A model generated the notes under the pieces. That model was not told the DNA's origin, did no database searches, and was given only the letters and a program-made list of their open reading frames with translations. A program made the position numbers and the translations under genes. From Maribacter polysiphoniae (lineage in GTDB: Bacteria; Bacteroidota; Bacteroidia; Flavobacteriales; Flavobacteriaceae), in contig NZ_QGGQ01000002.1 in NCBI RefSeq assembly GCF_003148665.1, forward strand, positions 248,001 through 312,000: a stretch of DNA of 64,000 nucleotides, in the 5' to 3' direction. Of the stretch, positions 19,524-27,363 are shown piece by piece. The stretch's first letter is position 1. Each line of letters opens with the position of its first letter.

Positions 19524-19985
19524 TCACCTTTCAAAATTTATGTGACGACTCATTTTCTCTTCTACGGAAATAAAGGATTCTATTTCCCTAATACCCTCTA
19601 TCGTAAGTATGGATTCCTGAAAAAGTACCCTATAATGAATACTATCCTTTGCGTGTACCTTAATGAAAACATCATACTTTCCCGTGCTGTGATGAATTTT
19701 AACAACTTCAGGAATTTCAGCCAATTCTTCCATTACCGTTTTGTACAAAAAACTTTCTCGCAAATAAATCCCTAAGAAAACGGTCATTTTATAACCCATT
19801 TTACTATAATCCAGACTTAACGTAGCCCCTTTTATCACCCCCATATTCCGCATCTTTCTTGTTCTCATATGCACGGTACCCGGAGATATACCTGCCTTTT
19901 TCGCAACTTCCGTATATGGCATTTGTGCATCGCCCGATAATAGCGTCAATATTTTATGGTCCACTGAATCAAGTTTATCCCTCAT
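19524..19985 (-). CDS. Lrp/AsnC family transcriptional regulator
   Basis: 153 residues: N-terminal winged helix-turn-helix (about 5-55, DHKILTLLSGDAQMPYTEVAKKAGIS then GTVHMRTRKMRNMGVIKGA) and C-terminal RAM/AsnC ligand domain (about 65-145, STGKYDVFIKVHAKD). Lrp/AsnC proteins sense amino acids and control their uptake and breakdown. It is divergent from the TonB receptor at 20544 across a 558-bp AT-rich spacer and is the only regulator inside the repeat-flanked block, so it probably controls that block; this is inference from position. Confidence 0.92.
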   Translation of the reverse strand: MRDKLDSVDHKILTLLSGDAQMPYTEVAKKAGISPGTVHMRTRKMRNMGVIKGATLSLDYSKMGYKMTVFLGIYLRESFLYKTVMEELAEIPEVVKIHHSTGKYDVFIKVHAKDSIHYRVLFQESILTIEGIREIESFISVEEKMSRHINFER

Positions 19986-20543
19986 AGGCAGTCTTTTACT
20001 TGGTTGGTTCTTTTTCTACAAATGCTACAACACCCTAAAACAACTTTAATTGATTAAAATATTTTGCATTTAATTCATTGTTTAGTTCTTTTAAGTAAAA
20101 ATAGTTCAATGTTTTTAAACTAACTGATTATATTCATTAATATATTGGCTCTTTTTATGAATATAATTAAATTTTCATTGCTTGAAATTTTTAATGCCAT
20201 AAAAGTATATTTTGAAATGATTTTCTACACATCGTTAGGTTTTTAGCGAAAAAAAAGCAAAAGCTGACTAATTGATATAAAAAAGATGTTTTATTGTCGA
20301 TTTGTTTATTTTTTGACCTATATCTATCTATTTTTCAGTGTTTTACAATGTATCCCCATTTTTTTTTATCAAAAAGTCACCCTAATATTGTCCTATCATT
20401 TCGTCATAATAATTGATGATTGATATAGTCAAGTATCCGGAACTTTTCTTTTGATAAGCATTTGACCACCGTTCCCCCAATTAATAGGACCAGGTGTGGT
20501 TGGACAAATGAATACTGTTTAGTATCAACCAAAACACGCACTT
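19986..20543. other. AT-rich divergent regulatory region (558 bp)
   Basis: Lies between the divergently transcribed Lrp/AsnC gene and TonB receptor gene. It is strikingly AT-rich (hand counts of two 60-base rows give about 20% and 23% GC). TTTG at 20461-20464, 19-20 nt before TAGGACCA, is a weak candidate receptor promoter; on the other strand TAGCATTTG lies near the lrp start. No open frame above about 30 codons looks real. Its length suggests several regulator sites. Confidence 0.45.
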
Positions 20544-23492
20544 ATGAAGAAAGCTCTAACACTATCATTCCTCTTGTTGAACTGTATATATATATCATTC
20601 GGTCAAGAGAAGACCATTACCGGTAAAGTAATAGACGAAGAAGGTATTGTATTACCAGGTACTGACATTATAATAAAAGGTACCACAAAGGGAGCTACTA
20701 CGAATTTCGATGGGGAATTCACTATAGATGCGCCAGCCGATGCGATTCTAATCTTCGCATCCCTAGGATATAAAACCACAGAAATACCCATTTCAGGCAA
20801 GGCAACCATCAATGTCACTCTTGCCCAAGCCGCAGAGCAGCTACTTGAAACCATTGTTATAGGATCAAGGGGACAGCCCAGGACGAAATTGAACACCCCA
20901 GTACCTGTTGATGTCATCGACATTAAGAAGGAAGCCATCAATATGCCCCAGCAAGACCTATCACAAATGTTAGCCGCATCAGCACCCTCCTTTACCGCAT
21001 ACACTAGTGGCGGAGGTGACCTATCATCCTTTGTTAGTCCACCCAGTCTTAGAGGATTGGCCCCTAATCAGATGCTGGTTTTGGTAAATGGAAAAAGAAG
21101 ACATACCTCCGCCATTTTATCCTCATCGCAAACAGGGACAGCATCTAATGCAGTTGACATGAAATTCATTCCATCCATAGGCATCGACCATATTGAAATA
21201 CTAAGGGACGGGGCTTCGGCCCAATACGGTTCCGATGCGATTGCAGGTGTAATCAATATCGTAACCAAGAAAGGAACAGGGGAATTTACAGGAACATTAA
21301 CCGTAGGTGGCTACCCTAATAAATCACCTGACTTCAGTGATTCTGACCTAACCGATGGCGAAAAGGCCCTAAACCGTTCCTCAGGCGATTGGGATGGTTT
21401 TAATTTTCAATTTGATGGCAACTACGGCATTGAATTTGAAAACGGAGGATTCTTCAATGTTTCCGCATTAATAAGTCAATCAGAACGTACCATACGACCT
21501 ACGGTTCTCGAGATAGACAGAGCCCCCTTATACAGTTCCAATTACCTAAACAATGAAACGACGGATGTTAGCGGAAGACCCGTTATAACAAACCCAGAGT
21601 TGGTGGCTGCCCAAGCAAGCGGCGATGCCGCGTCCATAAGTTCCCTCACAACGGTAGAGGGCCTCATGGCAGCAAGGGATATTGAACAAGTAGATGTCGC
21701 CACTTATTCCGGAATGCCGGCCAAGACACTCATGGGCTTTGCCTTTAATCTTGAAAATCCGTTGAGTGAAACTTCGGATTTTTATGCTTTTGGTGATTTC
21801 GGTTATCAATATTCAGATGCTTACAGTTGCTTTTACAGAAGGGCTGCCCAAGCAGATCGAACTAGTTTTGAACTTTACCCCAATGGTTTTAGACCACAAA
21901 TTTATACCGATCAATACAACCTATCCTTATCCACTGGAATTACCGGCGAGCTTGGAGAATTTGATTTTGACCTCAGTAATAGTTTTGGAATGAACTCAGC
22001 CAAATACGGTATGTTCAATACATGGAACGCTAGTATAGGCACCGGCTCTCCTACTGAAATGAATTTGGGTACACATAGCTTTTTACAGAATACGCTTAAC
22101 CTTGATTTCACCAACTATTATGAGGATATATTAAATGGACTTAATCTGGCCTTCGGCGGTGAGTTAAGGGTCGAAAATTACGCTATTGTCGCAGGTCAGG
22201 AAGAAAGCTGGACTGCCGGATCCGCTGGCGTGGTAACCGCTACAGAGGATAACCAAGCCCTTGTTGGCCCAGACGGATTTCCCTTGGAGGATTTAAACGC
22301 CAATCCTATTGTAGATGGTACTGGCGCTGCCGTCGTGCTTCCTTACGCAGGAGTAAGCCAGGAACTGGTTAAGAACTACGCCTTAAACTGCCAGTGCTTT
22401 CGTGGGTTTGCCCCCGAAAATGAAAGTAATAGCTTTCGTTCTGTGATGGCCGCTTATATGGATATGGAACTAGATGTTACTGAAGCCTTTTTGGTTTCAG
22501 GAGCCCTAAGAATGGAAAACTATTCAGATTTCGGAAATGTGGTTACCGGGAAAGTGGCCGCAAGGTATTCCATCGGAGATAATTTTGCTTTTCGTGGATC
22601 ATTTAGTAGTGGTTTCAGGGCTCCTTCCCTTCAAGAACTTAACTATTCACACAGTTATACGTTTTTCGTGGGCTTAGAGCCATTTGACGGAACCCTTTAC
22701 CAAAATAACAGTTCTGCAGCAAGAACTTTGGGCGTAGGACAGTTACAAGAAGAGAGGTCTCGAAATTTCAGCCTAGGATTCACGACCAAAATAGGGAAGC
22801 TTAACTTCACTTTGGATGCTTATAAAATCGACATATTCGATAGGATCTTCGAAACAGGTGAATTCGATGCTGGGCAGGCCCCTGTACTTTCACCGATTAT
22901 AGGAAGCGGTCTTGCCAGTTTCAGGATAAATGGCGGGGATATCAGTACCAAAGGTATCGAGGCTGTTCTTAATTACAACACCCATATTGGTGCCGGTAAA
23001 TTGGGCGCTACCCTATCGGGAACATTCAGAAAGAATAAATTCGAAGGCGTTAACCTACCCGATCTTAACACGAACCTTTCCGACGAAGAACTCGCCGATA
23101 ACTACGTAAACCGAAGCCTTATCGGTCAATTTGAAACCGGCACACCGAGCGGCAAGCTTATCGGCACGGTCAATTATTCCATTGGCAAGTTTTCTGCCAT
23201 GCTACGAGGTACTAGATATGGGTCTGTACAAACGAGGGACAGCCGTGAAAGAACACTATTGGACGGAAGTACAGGATACGCGGATCAATATTTTACACCA
23301 GAATTCACCACCGATATTGGGATCACTTATAACATTAACGATAAAATCAGCCTAACCGTTGGTGGCAACAACATCTTCAATGAATACCCTGAGATCATTA
23401 GATATGAACTCAGAACCTTCAATCTATATTCCAACTATCAGCAAGGATCATCCGGAGCCTATTATTTTGGTAGGATAAGCTTCACACTATAA
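20544..23492 (+). CDS. TonB-dependent outer-membrane receptor
   Basis: 982 residues: signal peptide (to about 20, ending SFG-Q), carboxypeptidase-regulatory-like beta-sandwich (about 23-105: ITGKVIDEEGIVLPGTDIII), plug (about 115-235, with LVNGKRRHTS and [20 protein letters not shown]), then a 22-strand-type barrel ending in an aromatic/Leu residue (YFGRISFTL). It imports a ligand too large or scarce for porins, using TonB energy. The architecture is the iron-complex-receptor kind, not SusC, and no SusD partner follows. The next gene, 32 nt downstream, encodes a lipoprotein, then an exported aminotransferase, which argues for an amino compound as ligand. A paralogue lies at 38758-41652. Confidence 0.93.
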   Translation: MKKALTLSFLLLNCIYISFGQEKTITGKVIDEEGIVLPGTDIIIKGTTKGATTNFDGEFTIDAPADAILIFASLGYKTTEIPISGKATINVTLAQAAEQLLETIVIGSRGQPRTKLNTPVPVDVIDIKKEAINMPQQDLSQMLAASAPSFTAYTSGGGDLSSFVSPPSLRGLAPNQMLVLVNGKRRHTSAILSSSQTGTASNAVDMKFIPSIGIDHIEILRDGASAQYGSDAIAGVINIVTKKGTGEFTGTLTVGGYPNKSPDFSDSDLTDGEKALNRSSGDWDGFNFQFDGNYGIEFENGGFFNVSALISQSERTIRPTVLEIDRAPLYSSNYLNNETTDVSGRPVITNPELVAAQASGDAASISSLTTVEGLMAARDIEQVDVATYSGMPAKTLMGFAFNLENPLSETSDFYAFGDFGYQYSDAYSCFYRRAAQADRTSFELYPNGFRPQIYTDQYNLSLSTGITGELGEFDFDLSNSFGMNSAKYGMFNTWNASIGTGSPTEMNLGTHSFLQNTLNLDFTNYYEDILNGLNLAFGGELRVENYAIVAGQEESWTAGSAGVVTATEDNQALVGPDGFPLEDLNANPIVDGTGAAVVLPYAGVSQELVKNYALNCQCFRGFAPENESNSFRSVMAAYMDMELDVTEAFLVSGALRMENYSDFGNVVTGKVAARYSIGDNFAFRGSFSSGFRAPSLQELNYSHSYTFFVGLEPFDGTLYQNNSSAARTLGVGQLQEERSRNFSLGFTTKIGKLNFTLDAYKIDIFDRIFETGEFDAGQAPVLSPIIGSGLASFRINGGDISTKGIEAVLNYNTHIGAGKLGATLSGTFRKNKFEGVNLPDLNTNLSDEELADNYVNRSLIGQFETGTPSGKLIGTVNYSIGKFSAMLRGTRYGSVQTRDSRERTLLDGSTGYADQYFTPEFTTDIGITYNINDKISLTVGGNNIFNEYPEIIRYELRTFNLYSNYQQGSSGAYYFGRISFTL

Positions 23493-23524
23493 AAATCGGT
23501 GAAACCATTAAAGAAGATAAAATT

Positions 23525-24025
23525 ATGAGAAATAATATAAAAAATATCATAGTAGCAATAATAGTGACTGCCAGTCTAATTTCTTGTGAACAAGAGCGGT
23601 TAGACCCAGTTTTAACCACGGCCGAAGGAGGGGGAACCCTTACCGAATATATGGCGTATACCATAGCCTCTACCGACCCTGGTGGATCGAACGTAAATGG
23701 AAGAATTGTTTTTTGGAAAGACAATTTAGACCGAACCCTTGTACAAATCTCCTTGTACAACACCATTCCAGGCATAAAACATCCTGCTTTGATGATGGAC
23801 GGCCCTGTGGGTGACGATACGGCAACAACCTTAGAATTGGATGTTGTTTCCGGGGATAGCGGAGAGTTAGACACCAATAAATTCCATATCATCGCCGATA
23901 CGGAATTTTACACCTCCCTACCTACAATGGATGTGCACTTAAATATCCTTATGAGCGAGAGCGACAATACCATAATCGCTACAGGTAACTTAGGAATCAA
24001 CACGGAACCCGTAGAAACAAATTAA
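23525..24025 (+). CDS. CHRD-like lipoprotein
   Basis: 166 residues with a lipoprotein signal (IVTASLIS-C, Cys21). The mature part resembles a CHRD-type beta domain: NGRIVFWKDNLDRTLVQISL, a GIKHPALMMDGP segment where CHRD domains have the PxHIHxG turn, ELDVVSGDSGELD, and a final DVHLNILMSESDN...IATGNLGIN. The His of the usual HIH motif is largely lost. It lies 32 nt after the TonB receptor gene and 28 nt before the aminotransferase gene, so it probably belongs to the same transcript and outer-membrane uptake system. The CHRD assignment is tentative. Confidence 0.65.
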   Translation: MRNNIKNIIVAIIVTASLISCEQERLDPVLTTAEGGGTLTEYMAYTIASTDPGGSNVNGRIVFWKDNLDRTLVQISLYNTIPGIKHPALMMDGPVGDDTATTLELDVVSGDSGELDTNKFHIIADTEFYTSLPTMDVHLNILMSESDNTIIATGNLGINTEPVETN

Positions 24026-24053
24026 ACTTTTCACCTTAAATACATACAACATT

Positions 24054-25253
24054 ATGAACACATTAAACAGAAGAACATGGTTGAAACGAGGAATGTTAAC
24101 CGCAGCTGGGGCTGTTGTTGTTCCACACGTTACGTTTGGCAATACCATAGGTAAAACCAAGGGAAAGACAATCCTCTTGAACACAAAGAACCAATCATTG
24201 TATAGTCCTTTTTTCAAAGAGCATAATGCAGATATTTTCCCGGATACCGTAAAGTTATTGGCCAAACTTAACGCTAATGAAAACCCTTACGGTCCATCAC
24301 CAAAGGCCATTGAAGCTTTTAAAAACACCGCCCATATGGGCAACAGATATGCTTGGAAGGAGCTTTTTGATTTGATGGAAAAAATAGCTGTACAAGAAAA
24401 AGTTACGGCCAAGAATATTATGATGGGACCAGGTTCCTCCGATTTACTGGAAAAAACCGCCATGGTCCTTTTCGCTAATGGTGGCAATGTCGTATCTGCC
24501 GACCCATCGTATATGTCATTGATCAAGGTAGCTGAAGCTTGTGGGGCTTCATGGAAACCCGTTCCCCTTAAAAAAGATTGGTCCCACGATTTAAAAGCTA
24601 TGGAAGCAGCGATAGATAACGATACGAAATTGGTCTATATCTGCAATCCCAACAATCCGACCGGAAGCATGACCGATCATGCAGAACTAATCGATTTCTG
24701 CTCGCGTGTCTCAGAAAAAGTTACGGTTTTCATTGATGAAGCATATTTGGGCTTTTTGGAAGATGCAGAAAAGAAAAGCATGGTCTCCCTTATAAACCAA
24801 GGAAAAGATGTGATTATAGCACGCACATTCTCAAAGATCCACGGTATGGCAGGGTTACGCTTGGGATACATAGTTGCCCAAGAAACAACATTGGATAAAA
24901 TCCAGAAAATCACCCGTGGTGGAATGGGCATCTCGTACCCCACAATATTTGCCGCATCAGTAAGCATGGACGATGTTGCATTTCAGAACAAATCAAGAAA
25001 ACTAAATGCCGAATGCAGGGAATATGTTTACACCACCTTAAAGCAAATGGGGTATAGCTATGTACCTTCCTCCACCAGCTTTATTCTATTCCCTATTGAG
25101 ATGGAAGGCAAGGCTTTTCTTGAAAAAATGACAGCACTCCAGGTAGGTGTCCGCGCCTTTGACATCATGGGTAAAAATTGGTGTAGGGTAAGTATGGGTA
25201 CCATGGACGAAATGAAACTCTTTAGCAATGCCTTGCAAAAAGTGCTTGTTTAA
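24054..25253 (+). CDS. Exported (Tat-signal) PLP-dependent aminotransferase, HisC-like fold type I
   Basis: 399 residues. The N-terminus reads NRRTWLKRGMLTAAGAVVVP, a twin-arginine motif (R6-R7) followed by a hydrophobic stretch, so the folded enzyme is probably exported to the periplasm. The body is a class I/II aminotransferase: KLNANENPYGPSPKA at 71-85, CNPNNPTG at 197-204, the PLP-contacting Asp228 and Tyr231 in FIDEAYLGF, Schiff-base Lys261 in ARTFSKIHGMAGLRLGY, and Arg269 for the substrate carboxylate. The closest class is histidinol-phosphate aminotransferase, but no his genes are nearby and biosynthetic HisC is cytoplasmic. Context points to transamination or another PLP reaction on an imported amino compound. 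Confidence 0.9.
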   Translation: MNTLNRRTWLKRGMLTAAGAVVVPHVTFGNTIGKTKGKTILLNTKNQSLYSPFFKEHNADIFPDTVKLLAKLNANENPYGPSPKAIEAFKNTAHMGNRYAWKELFDLMEKIAVQEKVTAKNIMMGPGSSDLLEKTAMVLFANGGNVVSADPSYMSLIKVAEACGASWKPVPLKKDWSHDLKAMEAAIDNDTKLVYICNPNNPTGSMTDHAELIDFCSRVSEKVTVFIDEAYLGFLEDAEKKSMVSLINQGKDVIIARTFSKIHGMAGLRLGYIVAQETTLDKIQKITRGGMGISYPTIFAASVSMDDVAFQNKSRKLNAECREYVYTTLKQMGYSYVPSSTSFILFPIEMEGKAFLEKMTALQVGVRAFDIMGKNWCRVSMGTMDEMKLFSNALQKVLV

Positions 25254-25255
25254 TA

Positions 25256-25321
25256 AATTGGCCCAGAGGGCGGAATTAACGCCAATTGCTTTGATGCTAA
25301 TACTCTTGCTCTCGTTGGGCC
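25256..25321 (+). promoter_or_regulatory. Competing hairpins between aminotransferase and AEC transporter genes
   Basis: AATTGGC (25256-25262) can pair with GCCAATT (25281-25287), while the overlapping GGCCCA (25260-25265) can pair with TGGGCC (25316-25321), which is followed by TTTATAATT. The two pairings are mutually exclusive. This may be only a leaky terminator; an attenuator is a possibility. Confidence 0.35.
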
Positions 25322-25372
25322 TTTATAATTAAAATATTAACTGAAAATCAAGAACCTTTAATTGAATAATCC

Positions 25373-26524
25373 ATGAATTTCGCCCTGCAGAATACATTAG
25401 AACTATTGTTGGTCATAGGATTAGGTTTCCTCTTGCAGCAAAAAGTCGCCAAACAAGATCTGAAGGGGGTTAAAGTACTCATATTGAGCATCGCCCTTCC
25501 TGCAGTTATCTTTGTCGCATTGTTGAAAATTAAGCTGGATAGCTCTTTACTGATATTTCCAATTTTGGCGTTGGCATTCAATCTGATTATGTTGGCGGCA
25601 TCAAAATATATTCTTGCCATCTCCCTTTCAAAAAAGGACAGCGCTAAAAAACGCACGATAATGATGTTGCTTCCTTCACTGGCACCAGGACTCTCCTGTT
25701 TCCCCTTTTTAGCCATCTATATCAATGACGATTCCTTGGCGCTTGCCGCGTTGGCCGATGTAGGCAATAAAATCTTTGTTCTTATAATGCTCTATATGAT
25801 GGCCATGAATTGGTATCATCTTAGATCGGCAATGGACAGTAAACCTTCCACCTCGAATAAACTCAAAAGCTTAGGGCTCGCCCTACTTAAAGAACCGATA
25901 AACATGGTTTTGATTGTGGGGTTACTACTATTGACTTTTGGTTTTAACTTGGATTCCCTACCTATTTTCATGAAGAACACCGTACTAAGTGTAAAAACTA
26001 TAATGACCCCATTGGTTTTATTGTTCATAGGTATGGCAGTACGTATAAATTCAGGTGAATTCGGGCTTATTCTCTCCCTTTTGATACGCCGATCGGGCAT
26101 CACTTTTCTGTTAACCGGATTTTTTGTCGCACTTTTCCCGGCACTATCAACCCCTTTGATCCTCTTACTAGTGGTTTTTCCGCAAAGCGCCTGCAGCTTT
26201 TGGCCTTTTGCCCATATGAGTGCCGTGGGTAGCATGGAAGAAAATGACAACCAATCGAACCCGACGTTTGATATTAATTTTGCCGTTAACATCTTAGCCT
26301 GCTCGCTACCGTTTTCCACAGTGTTGATTATTGGTATATTTTCATTTAGTGAATACTTTATAAATCCCACTATATTGATATTGTCCGGTGTAGGCATGAC
26401 CGTTGTTTCATTTATTCCTTACCTGATCAAAAAGATAAAAACCATTAAAAAACCCGAGATATCCGGTCAATACAATACATACCTTGGTTTGAATACGAAC
26501 TCCCAACCAACCGAAGAAAATTAA
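25373..26524 (+). CDS. AEC family (auxin efflux carrier-like) transporter
   Basis: 383 residues with about ten hydrophobic helices and the AEC-family pattern LLVIGLGFLLQQK at the N-terminus, a central hydrophilic linker (about 150-170), and helix pairs in the second half (NMVLIVGLLLLTFG, TPLVLLFIGMAVRI). Bacterial AEC members move organic acids and amino-acid-derived compounds across the inner membrane. It follows the aminotransferase by 119 nt on the same strand and so could carry that enzyme's product or substrate. It ends with a soluble tail of about 30 residues. Confidence 0.82.
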   Translation: MNFALQNTLELLLVIGLGFLLQQKVAKQDLKGVKVLILSIALPAVIFVALLKIKLDSSLLIFPILALAFNLIMLAASKYILAISLSKKDSAKKRTIMMLLPSLAPGLSCFPFLAIYINDDSLALAALADVGNKIFVLIMLYMMAMNWYHLRSAMDSKPSTSNKLKSLGLALLKEPINMVLIVGLLLLTFGFNLDSLPIFMKNTVLSVKTIMTPLVLLFIGMAVRINSGEFGLILSLLIRRSGITFLLTGFFVALFPALSTPLILLLVVFPQSACSFWPFAHMSAVGSMEENDNQSNPTFDINFAVNILACSLPFSTVLIIGIFSFSEYFINPTILILSGVGMTVVSFIPYLIKKIKTIKKPEISGQYNTYLGLNTNSQPTEEN

Positions 26525-26625
26525 TCGTAATTAAAAAAAATAGCCTATCCTTTTCGTAAATTATGCATGAAAAAATCCCGCCTATTATTTAGACCTTAAC
26601 CAATTATAACCAATCCAAACCAAGA

Positions 26626-26654
26626 AACGGCCACCTCTTAAAAAGGTGGCCGTT
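26626..26654. terminator. Terminator between AEC transporter and small exported protein P2
   Basis: AACGGCCACCT and AGGTGGCCGTT form a perfect 11-bp stem around a 7-nt loop. The flanks are only moderately T/A-rich; it can serve the two converging genes. Confidence 0.7.
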
Positions 26655-26681
26655 CCATTCAACATTAAGTGGAATACTTAA

Positions 26682-27026
26682 TTACTTTTTCGCTACTTCA
26701 ATAGGAATCCTATATACAACACCCTGTTCAAAGGTACCTTTTGATAGTCTTTCAAAATCTATAGCGCTTTTGATATAACTTTTAAGGGCTTCATTATCTG
26801 TCTCAATGGACAATATCCTTAAATAATTACCCTTATCGACCGCCATGCGGACTTCTGCCTTTGACCCCCTAATTTCATCTGGAATTGAAAATTCACCAAG
26901 CATATGGTGGATTTGCGAAGTCAGAAATTTAGCCGCTTTGGGCTCATGATTTTCAGGGGTACTGGCCGTACCATAATTGACACCTAACAGCATCACTAGA
27001 ATTAAGGTATAAAATGCTTTTTTCAT
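26682..27026 (-). CDS. Small exported protein P2 (paralogue of the gene at 18748)
   Basis: 114 residues with a signal peptide (MKKAFYTLILVMLLGVNYGTA). The mature part shares with P1 the AEVRMAVDKGNYLRILSIETD strand pair and the closing FEQGVVYRIPIEVA; overall identity looks like 25-30% by eye. It lies 219 bp downstream of the sucC terminator repeat, the same relative position P1 holds to the sucC remnant. Periplasmic; function unknown. Confidence 0.75.
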   Translation of the reverse strand: MKKAFYTLILVMLLGVNYGTASTPENHEPKAAKFLTSQIHHMLGEFSIPDEIRGSKAEVRMAVDKGNYLRILSIETDNEALKSYIKSAIDFERLSKGTFEQGVVYRIPIEVAKK

Positions 27027-27244
27027 GGAAATTTAATTTGAAATATATTACTCAGTACATTAATTTACGTTAAAGATAATACATATTACGCCTCGTATAT
27101 TTAGAATTCAACAAAGTTTAACACTAAAAAACATTAATATCATAAAACTGGGGTAAAATCTATCGATATGTTAGATTTTGGCATAAGCTGAGGTCCCCAA
27201 TTTTAATAAAAATGCCCAATTTGATTTTCAGAACATATTTATAC

Positions 27245-27363
27245 CCATAAAAAAAGGACGATTATACATCGTCCTTTCTTCTATAATTCTAATTTTTAGC
27301 TTATTTCTAGCCCAATACTTCCTTAACCTTATCGGCTGCCTCTTGAAATTGAACGGCGGAATG
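27245..27363 (-). repeat. Direct repeat B: real sucC 3' end and terminator
   Basis: The partner of 19303-19421 (7 mismatches in 119). It contains the final codons and TAG stop of sucC (stop at 27307-27309) and its terminator, and runs in the same orientation, so the two copies enclose about 7.8 kb. Confidence 0.9.
27253..27277 (-). terminator. sucC terminator
   Basis: AAAGGACGAT pairs perfectly with ATCGTCCTTT around a 5-nt loop, and on the minus strand it is followed by a run of U. A near-copy with one stem mismatch is at 19311-19335. Confidence 0.85.

Noticed and set aside
19287-19775. Plus-strand open frame of 162 codons across the sucC remnant
   Set aside because: It runs antisense through the sucC remnant and the end of the Lrp gene, has no family resemblance and crosses the repeat boundary; the minus-strand genes explain the region.
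24054-25253. Assignment of the aminotransferase as biosynthetic hisC
   Set aside because: It carries a twin-arginine export signal and sits with uptake genes; no histidine biosynthesis genes are near.
25816-26397. 193-codon open frame antisense to the AEC transporter
   Set aside because: The transporter has continuous membrane helices and the antisense product is a low-complexity shadow.
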